Shown one piece after another: positions 1 through 4,823 of a DNA stretch of 6,667 nucleotides. Each line of letters begins with the position of its first letter. Positions within the stretch are counted from its first letter, which is position 1. The DNA is taken from positions 1-6,667 of the forward strand of contig JAJFIM010000452.1 in the NCBI GenBank assembly GCA_021774995.1, written 5' to 3'. Source of the stretch: Alphaproteobacteria bacterium. Its GTDB lineage: Bacteria > Pseudomonadota > Alphaproteobacteria > SMXP01. A model generated the notes under the pieces. That model ran no database searches. It saw nothing but the letters and a program-made list of their open reading frames with translations, and was not told the origin of the DNA. The translations under genes were made by a program, and so were the position numbers.

Positions 1-944
1 GTGAGTGTCGTGGAAAACACCACCGCCATAGCGGCAAAGCCCACCAGTGAAGCGATGGTCGACCCCAATGAAGCTTCGTAGAGCGCTAAGATTTGGACGG
101 CGAAAGCCGGCGCGCTTTGCTCGAAAGTCGCGCCCGATTGAAACATAACGCCCGCCCCCATCAACACAAAGCAAAGGGCGAGAATGGTGGTGACGATAAA
201 CCCGATATTAAAATCCAGTGCGGATTCGCGGACGGTGGGCTGATGCCTGGTCACGCGCGCCTTTGCTTGCGTCCACAGAGATTGCCACACCGCCGTGTCC
301 AGTGGCGCAGGCATCCAGCCGACCAATGCGGCAATAAAGATGATCGTCGCCGGTTCAAAATTTTGCGGCCAAAAATCGTCAAATCCCGCAAATGGTATAT
401 GTGAGATGGTCAACGCCGTCGCGAGGAGTGTGACGATCGTTAAAAACGCCAGGAGCAGTTTGATCAAAAAATCAAGCGCGCGAAACTCCCCGATGAAAAG
501 AATGCCGAGAATGACAGCCCAAATCATCAAAGATATGGTGGGCAAATCCTGGTCGAGATTAAAAGTGACTTTTGCGAGCGCGGCGGTTGTCAGTGAAATC
601 GCAGCGGCCCCGGCAAACATCGTCAACAGCGTGATGCCTACGAACAGCCAGAGAACGCCCTTCCCCTGCCGCCTATACGCCACAAGCAGGTTTTCCCCCG
701 TTGCGGCGGCGTATTGAGAACCAAAGCGAAAAGCGGGGTATTTCACGACATTGGCGATGATCACAAAGACCATCAAAGCCAATCCATAAACAGCTCCGGC
801 GCGGGTTGATTGAACGAGATGTGACACCCCAATGGCGGCGCCGGCAAACAACATGCCCGGACCAAAGGCTTTCCAAAAATCAGAGCCTGATTTGTCTTCC
901 CCCATGCGAATGGGTCCCCCCCTTTTTGTTTTTGTAAAGGCCAT
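1..944 (-). CDS. Divergent NRAMP-family metal-transporter-like membrane protein (partial, 3' end outside window)
   Basis: An open frame runs from an ATG at 944 to the left edge without a stop. It gives 314 residues, about three quarters of a usual NRAMP protein, with roughly eight hydrophobic segments (about 29-55, 56-75, 97-125, 137-152, 158-180, 199-222, 244-266, 296-314). The first helix begins GPGMLFAGAAIGVSHLVQST and aligns without gaps to the NRAMP TM1 block, but GVSH (residues 39-42) replaces the metal-binding DPGN. In TM6, MPA (211-213) replaces MPH, so the Met ligand is kept and the His lost. I recall an uncharacterised bacterial NRAMP subgroup with this SHLVQSTRAGA signature; its substrate is unknown to me. 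Inner-membrane, cation-coupled transport is inferred from the fold. The start at 944 has GAGG 8 nt upstream and a promoter-like site close behind. An in-frame ATG at 905, preceded by a purine-rich AGGGGGGG, is an alternative and would put the start nearer the first helix. Confidence 0.85.
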   Translation of the reverse strand, partial: MAFTKTKRGGPIRMGEDKSGSDFWKAFGPGMLFAGAAIGVSHLVQSTRAGAVYGLALMVFVIIANVVKYPAFRFGSQYAAATGENLLVAYRRQGKGVLWLFVGITLLTMFAGAAAISLTTAALAKVTFNLDQDLPTISLMIWAVILGILFIGEFRALDFLIKLLLAFLTIVTLLATALTISHIPFAGFDDFWPQNFEPATIIFIAALVGWMPAPLDTAVWQSLWTQAKARVTRHQPTVRESALDFNIGFIVTTILALCFVLMGAGVMFQSGATFEQSAPAFAVQILALYEASLGSTIASLVGFAAMAVVFSTTL

Positions 945-959
945 GGCTTGGGCCTCGCG

Positions 960-995
960 GCAATTAGTTTAACCCTAAAGTTTTTCTTGTAAAGT
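960..995. repeat. 36-bp direct repeat, copy 1
   Basis: This stretch matches 1578-1613 at 35 of 36 positions in the same orientation. The single difference is A at 972 against G at 1590. The core reads CCCTAAAGTTTTTCTTGTAA and contains two TAAAGT hexamers 14 bp apart (976-981 and 990-995). It lies just upstream of the NRAMP-like gene and just downstream of the DUF486 gene. Similarity stops abruptly on both sides. Confidence 0.9.
966..993 (-). promoter_or_regulatory. Predicted promoter of the NRAMP-like gene, inside repeat copy 1
   Basis: Read on the minus strand, TTTACA (988-993) and TAAACT (966-971) are separated by 16 bp, a fair match to sigma-70 -35 and -10 boxes. Transcription would begin near 959, about 15 nt before the ATG at 944, leaving room for the GAGG ribosome-binding site. 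This is a pattern match only. The same element recurs in repeat copy 2. Confidence 0.35.
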
Positions 996-996
996 T

Positions 997-1011
997 CCAG
1001 AGCGTCTCTGG
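997..1011 (-). terminator. Hairpin directly after the DUF486 stop codon
   Basis: CCAGAG and CTCTGG form a perfect 6-bp stem around a 3-nt loop, starting at the base next to the TAA stop (1012-1014). On the minus strand it is followed by AACTTTAC rather than a long run of T, so it is at best a weak intrinsic terminator. Its position fits a transcript end or a 3'-end-stabilising stem. Confidence 0.4.
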
Positions 1012-1362
1012 TTATGAAAATTTACTTCTGAACATAAAATAAGCCGCCCCGACGAGGCACAGCCCCGCCCAGAGGAAATCCAGTTTCAGCGGCTCTTTCA
1101 TGTAAAGGATGGAAAAGGGGACGAAAATGCTCAACGTAATCACTTCCTGAAGCACTTTTAACTGCCCCAGACTCAAAACATTGATACCTATTCGATTTGC
1201 TGGCACCTGAAACATATATTCAAATAACGCAATGCCCCAGCTTATCAGTGCTGCAACAAACCATGGTTTGTCTCCCAGATCTTTCAGGTGGGCATACCAC
1301 GCAAATGTCATGAAGATATTGCTACAGATGAGCAGTGAAACTGTTGTGAATATGGGGTTCAA
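1012..1362 (-). CDS. DUF486 (PF04342) small membrane protein of the DMT/EmrE-like superfamily
   Basis: The product is 116 residues when read from a TTG start at 1362, matching the usual DUF486 length of about 110-115. Family hallmarks are clear: SNIFMTFAWYAHL (14-26), ALISWGIALFEY (38-49), QVPANRIG (52-59), QLKVLQEVITL (67-77), YMKEPLK (87-93) and a final WAGLCLVGAAYFMFR helix (98-112). Four hydrophobic segments are predicted, consistent with an inner-membrane four-helix protein. The superfamily includes small multidrug and metabolite transporters, but DUF486 itself has no established substrate. The TTG is preceded by AAGGAG at 7 nt, and family members begin at this MNPI-like position. An upstream in-frame ATG at 1443 would add 27 polar, arginine-rich residues foreign to the family. 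The gene lies in a segment bracketed by a 36-bp direct repeat. Confidence 0.85.
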   Translation of the reverse strand: MNPIFTTVSLLICSNIFMTFAWYAHLKDLGDKPWFVAALISWGIALFEYMFQVPANRIGINVLSLGQLKVLQEVITLSIFVPFSILYMKEPLKLDFLWAGLCLVGAAYFMFRSKFS

Positions 1363-1369
1363 AAATTGT

Positions 1370-1375
1370 CTCCTT
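1370..1375 (-). promoter_or_regulatory. Ribosome-binding site that fixes the DUF486 TTG start
   Basis: AAGGAG on the minus strand sits 7 nt before the TTG at 1360-1362. It is a near-perfect Shine-Dalgarno match. It supports the rare TTG codon over the upstream ATG at 1443, which has no comparable site and would extend the protein beyond family length. Confidence 0.75.
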
Positions 1376-1485
1376 CGATAGCCCTTTGAAACCTCAAATT
1401 GCACATACAGCAGATTTTCACACCGTGCGCCATACCGTCTCATGCATTGTCACGTGAAAATTCCGGCCAGCACAAATTGTCGGCG

Positions 1486-1581
1486 TCAGATGCCATATTC
1501 TTCCCTGGCGCTTCTGATGCCCTGCCCAGAGAGTGCGCCTAGCCCCTCTACCTGTGCCGCCCCGGCTGTGGCTTCTAGCAA
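1486..1581 (-). pseudogene. Possible 3' remnant of an unidentified gene next to repeat copy 2
   Basis: A 31-codon open frame ends in TGA at 1486-1488 and is closed upstream by a TAA inside the repeat. Its translation ends SGQGIRSAREEYGI and looks helical and protein-like. No ribosome-binding site or convincing start precedes it. If real, it would be the tail of a gene cut at the repeat boundary and carried in with the DUF486 segment. A stop-bounded frame this short also occurs often by chance, and I do not recognise the sequence. Confidence 0.2.
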
Positions 1582-1613
1582 TTAGTTTAGCCCTAAAGTT
1601 TTTCTTGTAAAGT
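1578..1613. repeat. 36-bp direct repeat, copy 2
   Basis: Second copy of the element at 960-995, in the same orientation and 618 bp away. It ends 48 nt before the cyclase-family gene on the plus strand. On the minus strand it contains the same TTTACA-N16-TAAACT promoter-like arrangement (1606-1611 and 1584-1589), which would point towards the DUF486 gene with a leader of over 200 nt. Confidence 0.9.
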
Positions 1614-1661
1614 CCTCAGCCCTGCGGCAAACTTTTTCCAATAACAGGGAGAGGGTGGGCC

Positions 1662-2759
1662 ATGATCAAATCGAGCTTTTCCATAACGAACGCATCATCG
1701 CATCTCGTGCGGCTGAGTTGCGCGCTCGGACTTGTCCTAACGGCGTCTCTCTCCCCAACGCGCGCCGACGAGGCGCCGCCTGTCCCCACCCCGCCATGGG
1801 ATCCCGGAGACGAACTGGGCATGGCCAACACGCAAGGGCCCGGCACATGGGCCCGCTGCGCGCCCTATCTCACGGCGCCTGGCGCGAAGTCTTATGAGCT
1901 GTCTCATCTGCGCTCCAACACCATGCCCGCCTCTCCCTTTGGCGCACCACTTAAATATTCTTTTCGGCCCACGGTCGGCTTGCCCGGCACGCGCCACGCT
2001 TTCAACGGCGAATCGTCAACCGGCGAGACCGGCGCCCAAGGCACGCAGATGGACGCCCTGGGCCACTTTGCTTATCTTGATGAGCCCTGGTCTGGGACTG
2101 GCGATTTTCCCTCCCAAGACGCGAAATATTACGGCGGGTATACGCAACAAGACGTCAAACCGGCGCCCGACGGGCCGCTCCTTAAATTGGGAATCGACAA
2201 AGCGCCTCCCATCATCACCAGCGCCGTTTTATTGGATGCGCGCGCGATATTGGGAAGGGGCGAGGCGCTAACAGGCGACGCGATCATCACTGCCGCCGAT
2301 ATTGAAAGCATGTTGGCTGCTCAAGGCCTGAGACGGCGCGGCCTGCTTCCCGGCGACGCCCTCTTTATCTACACCGGATGGGAGGATCATTGGGCTGATC
2401 CCGATACGGATAAAATTTATTATGCGATGGGGCCTGGACTCTCAACAGATGCGGTGAAATATATCCAAAACAAAGCAATTGTTCTCGTCTCTCTTGACAA
2501 TCCGTTTACGGATCCCGTCAAACAAGGTCAACTCGCGGGCCAGGCCGAACCAGCGGAGGGGACGCCGGAAGGCCTGCCGTTTATTAATCACCACCAAAAC
2601 CTGACTCAATCAGGCATTCATCAAATTCAAAACAGCCATCTGGAAGAATTAGCGCAGGATAAAGTCTGGCTTTCCTGTGTCATGATTCTTCCCTTACGCA
2701 TTAAAGGCGCATCCGGTTCTCCCGTTCGCCCCATCGCAATCGGTGCGCCCACTGAATAA
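1662..2759 (+). CDS. Exported cyclase-family (PF04199, kynurenine-formamidase-like) hydrolase
   Basis: The product has 365 residues. An N-terminal Sec-type signal peptide has a hydrophobic core at about 15-30 and a likely cleavage after TRA (33-35), so it should act in the periplasm. The mature part shows the cyclase fold signatures: GTQMDALGHF (127-136, the metal-site motif), VLLDARAILGRG (189-200), ITAADIESML (209-218), LLPGDALFIYTGW (228-240), GPGLSTDAV (257-265), LVSLDNP (275-281) and GIHQIQNSHLEEL (318-330). Family members are metal-dependent hydrolases of amides, formamides or lactones; the substrate here is unknown. Compared with the HxGTHxDxPxHF consensus, Asp131 and His135 remain but the two other His positions are Ala125 and Gln129; GTQ variants are known in the family. 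The start has GGGAGAGG 7 nt upstream. The LLM monooxygenase gene follows 41 nt downstream on the same strand, suggesting co-transcription. No convincing plus-strand promoter was found. Confidence 0.87.
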   Translation: MIKSSFSITNASSHLVRLSCALGLVLTASLSPTRADEAPPVPTPPWDPGDELGMANTQGPGTWARCAPYLTAPGAKSYELSHLRSNTMPASPFGAPLKYSFRPTVGLPGTRHAFNGESSTGETGAQGTQMDALGHFAYLDEPWSGTGDFPSQDAKYYGGYTQQDVKPAPDGPLLKLGIDKAPPIITSAVLLDARAILGRGEALTGDAIITAADIESMLAAQGLRRRGLLPGDALFIYTGWEDHWADPDTDKIYYAMGPGLSTDAVKYIQNKAIVLVSLDNPFTDPVKQGQLAGQAEPAEGTPEGLPFINHHQNLTQSGIHQIQNSHLEELAQDKVWLSCVMILPLRIKGASGSPVRPIAIGAPTE

Positions 2760-2800
2760 TTTACCTACAAACAAATAGAAACGCAGAGGATCTCTTTAAG

Positions 2801-3901
2801 ATGGCCGAAAACCTCATGCTCGACAAAGAGCAGTTCAAGATTGGTTTCTTCTCGCCCAATTGCTCCGGCGGCATGGCGGTGACGAAAGTCCCCGAACGCT
2901 GGGTCAATTCCTGGGATAATAATGTTGCATTGGCGCAGCTTGCCGACGATGCGGGCTGTGATTTCATCCTTCCCATTGCCCGCTGGATCGGTTATGGCGG
3001 CGCGACTAATTTTCACGGTAACGTGTTGGAGACGATGGCCTGGTCGGCCGGTCTGCTGGCGTTGACTAAAAAAATCTCCGTCATCGCCACCATGCACACC
3101 GCGTTCAACCATCCGGTTGTGATCGCTAAACAGATCGCCACGATCGACCAGATTTCTCATGGACGCGCAGGGCTGAACATTGTCTGCGGGTGGAACAAGC
3201 CGGAATATGACGCCATGGGAATTGACATGCCCGATGACCACGAAACCCGCTATGCATATGGCGAGGAATGGTATCAGCTCGTCAAAAAACTCTGGACGGA
3301 AGAGGAAGCCTTTGACTGGGACGGTAAATATTTTCATGCCAAAGGCGTATACGGCAATCCTAAGCCTGTGCGCGGCAGCGTGCCGATCATTAATGCGGCC
3401 GGGTCCGGCGAAGGCCGCGAGTTCGCCACGCGCAATGCTAATTTCCTCTTCACCCCGGCAATCGACCTGGAGCGATCCAAAGGGGAAGTCATCGAAATAA
3501 AGGAAAAAGCCGCCGCCAAGGGGCGCGATGTTGACGTGATCACCCTCACCACCATCGTGTGTAGGCCCACGCAGAAAGAGGCCGATGACTATTTAAAATA
3601 TTACGCCGATGACAATGCCGATTGGGAGGCTGTCGACAATCTCGTGAACCTGCAATTCGCCCACGCGCAATCCTTCCCACACGACCTTCTGGCCCTGATC
3701 CGCGACCGCTTCGCCGCAGGCCATGGCGGCTATCCGCTGGTGGGGACGCCCGAAGTTGTTGCCGACGGAATTGAGGAGATCTACGAAGCCGGCTTTGGCG
3801 GCGTCACCCTCGCCTTCGTCGATTACGTCAAAGAGTTCCCCTACTTTCGCGACGAAGTCATGCCCCTACTGGAGAAACGCGGCATTCGGAAGGCTAGATA
3901 A
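2801..3901 (+). CDS. LLM-class (luciferase-like, PF00296) flavin-dependent monooxygenase
   Basis: The product has 366 residues, typical of two-component FMNH2-dependent monooxygenases, with no signal peptide and so cytoplasmic. Seen in order: an opening strand FKIGFFSPNCSGG (12-24), ALAQLADDAGCDF (43-55), RWIGYGG (61-67), the HPVVIAKQIATIDQISHGR block (104-122), GLNIVCGWNKPEYDAMG (124-140), the substrate-region WDGKYFHAKG (173-182), PIINAAGSGEGREFA (195-209) and the C-terminal LVGTPEVVADGIEEIYEAGFGGVTL split across 313-337. It resembles both RutA (uracil ring opening) and SfnG (dimethylsulfone monooxygenase), and the SPNCSGG start is closer to SfnG. The match is not specific enough to name a substrate. 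A flavin reductase partner would be needed and is not in this window. AGAGGA sits about 10 nt before the ATG. It lies directly behind the exported hydrolase gene, which suggests a shared catabolic pathway. Confidence 0.88.
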   Translation: MAENLMLDKEQFKIGFFSPNCSGGMAVTKVPERWVNSWDNNVALAQLADDAGCDFILPIARWIGYGGATNFHGNVLETMAWSAGLLALTKKISVIATMHTAFNHPVVIAKQIATIDQISHGRAGLNIVCGWNKPEYDAMGIDMPDDHETRYAYGEEWYQLVKKLWTEEEAFDWDGKYFHAKGVYGNPKPVRGSVPIINAAGSGEGREFATRNANFLFTPAIDLERSKGEVIEIKEKAAAKGRDVDVITLTTIVCRPTQKEADDYLKYYADDNADWEAVDNLVNLQFAHAQSFPHDLLALIRDRFAAGHGGYPLVGTPEVVADGIEEIYEAGFGGVTLAFVDYVKEFPYFRDEVMPLLEKRGIRKAR

Positions 3902-3921
3902 TTATAACAAACCTGTATCAC

Positions 3922-4431
3922 TCAAATCGAGTCTGTACGATTGTAAATTCCTTCTGACACTTTCCTGTCCAAAGACATCAGTGAATCAACATACTCCTGA
4001 AAGTCAGTAAAGAAGAATGGCTTCCTTTCCTTCCAGTAAATTGCCCAACCTGGCAGATCTTTTGTCACAACGATAGATTCTAAAATCGTGTTAAGGATTT
4101 GACTATCAAGAGTACCCTCTTTCGCGAGATAGTAACTGTTTTGAAAACTTATGATTGCCGCATGTAAATTCATGATGGCTTGAAATCTCTGCTGTGATGT
4201 CAATTCCTCAGGGGTCTGAAGAAAATCCAAAAACAAGGCGCTTGTTTGCTCACTACAGCCGGTTGCCATATACCATGCGCTCATGGATGCGCTGGCCGCG
4301 CTCGCCGTCGCGGTGCGTGTTGCGCGCGCAGTCTCCCTTAACTGGAATTCCACAAAAACCAACGAAACAATAACTGCCGCAGCGCCGATCACTTCAGCAA
4401 CACTCGCTAAATTAGAAAGTGTGAAATCCAT
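3922..4431 (-). CDS. Small membrane-anchored protein of unknown function
   Basis: The product has 169 residues. A hydrophobic segment at about 8-30 (LASVAEVIGAAAVIVSLVFV) is followed by FQLRETARATRTATAS and then a soluble, mostly helical region. The arrangement of one N-terminal helix, a Q(L/I)RxxTRA motif and a helical tail recalls a widespread group of unnamed proteins in marine and environmental bacteria; I know of no function. GGAAGG lies 9 nt before the ATG. Its base composition is more AT-rich than the housekeeping genes to the right, apart from an alanine-rich GC stretch coding for about residues 35-50, which hints at separate acquisition. It converges on the LLM gene with only 20 nt between the two stop codons and no clear terminator there. 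It is not obviously part of the catabolic pair. Confidence 0.7.
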   Translation of the reverse strand: MDFTLSNLASVAEVIGAAAVIVSLVFVEFQLRETARATRTATASAASASMSAWYMATGCSEQTSALFLDFLQTPEELTSQQRFQAIMNLHAAIISFQNSYYLAKEGTLDSQILNTILESIVVTKDLPGWAIYWKERKPFFFTDFQEYVDSLMSLDRKVSEGIYNRTDSI

Positions 4432-4634
4432 CTGTATGCGCCTTCCATCTCATTTATCAAAACTTCATCTTACGCAATAAATTTGAGACACATCACAACA
4501 TCATACTTTAGTTATTGAATAAAGGGTCGATACTTTAGGTCTGGGCATACCAACCCCAAGGATATCAATTTGTTACTGATACAAGGCGCTAAGTCAGAAT
4601 ACTAACTTTTCATAGCTATTTGAATTTAAGGAAG
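4432..4634. other. AT-rich spacer between the unknown-function gene and tRNA-Phe
   Basis: No gene is visible here. It holds the upstream region of the minus-strand gene starting at 4431 and the 3' flank of tRNA-Phe. A 9-bp direct repeat ATACTTTAG occurs at 4503-4511 and 4530-4538, 27 bp apart. An imperfect palindrome TTGTTACTGATACAA lies near 4570-4584. On the minus strand a TATGAT that could serve as a -10 box overlaps the first 9-bp repeat, but it has no good -35 partner. No clear intrinsic terminator for the tRNA was found. Confidence 0.4.
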
Positions 4635-4710
<76 letters not shown>

Positions 4711-4717
4711 TTTTTGA

Positions 4718-4746
4718 GGGGAGAGCGGGATGACCGTGCGCTCCCC
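4718..4746. other. Stem-loop in the tRNA-Phe 5' leader
   Basis: GGGGAG (4718-4723) pairs with CTCCCC (4741-4746). Two further C-G pairs (4726-4727 with 4739-4740) form past a 2-nt bulge. It lies 8 nt upstream of the mature tRNA 5' end on the minus strand. Neither strand has a U-run after it, so it is more likely a leader or processing structure than a terminator. Confidence 0.4.
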
Positions 4747-4756
4747 TTGGCTGAAT

Positions 4757-4785
4757 GCCGGGCGTTTATAGGTGATATGCCCGGC
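4757..4785. repeat. 7-bp perfect inverted repeat around the tRNA-Phe -10 box
   Basis: GCCGGGC (4757-4763) and GCCCGGC (4779-4785) are exact inverted copies separated by 15 bp. The spacer contains the predicted -10 hexamer of the tRNA promoter. This could be a protein-binding site controlling tRNA-Phe transcription, or a remnant hairpin ending the RNase transcript. Confidence 0.5.
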
Positions 4786-4793
4786 CCTGTCCA
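4765..4793 (-). promoter_or_regulatory. Predicted promoter of tRNA-Phe
   Basis: On the minus strand TGGACA (4788-4793) and TATAAA (4765-4770) are 17 bp apart, each one base from the sigma-70 consensus. The start would be near 4758, giving a leader of about 48 nt that includes the stem-loop at 4718-4746. It lies in the 113-bp gap after the RNase gene, so tRNA-Phe need not depend on read-through. Confidence 0.55.
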
Positions 4794-4823
4794 GAGAGAG
4801 AAAAAGAGAAACATTTCAGATGC

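Noticed and set aside
295..717. 140-codon plus-strand ORF at the left end
   Set aside because: It lies antisense to a continuous minus-strand frame with clear NRAMP signatures and membrane helices, and its own translation has no recognisable features.
968..983. CtrA-like site in the repeat (TTAA half-site with a GTTT at the second position)
   Set aside because: The second half does not match TTAA, and the first half is broken (TTAG) in copy 2.
1363..1443. N-terminal extension of the DUF486 protein
   Set aside because: It is not family-like, and a strong Shine-Dalgarno site points to the TTG at 1360-1362.
1894..2271. 125-codon plus-strand ORF in another frame
   Set aside because: It overlaps the cyclase-family gene, whose signal peptide and family motifs establish the correct frame.
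2765..3337. 190-codon minus-strand ORF
   Set aside because: It is the antisense shadow of the LLM monooxygenase gene, which has full-length family homology and a ribosome-binding site.
2801..3901. Naming the LLM gene rutA or sfnG
   Set aside because: It shares motifs with both, none of the other Rut genes is present, and no sulfur-metabolism neighbour supports SfnG.
4718..4746. Stem-loop as an intrinsic terminator of the RNase gene
   Set aside because: There is no U-run after the stem in either direction, and it lies inside the predicted tRNA leader.
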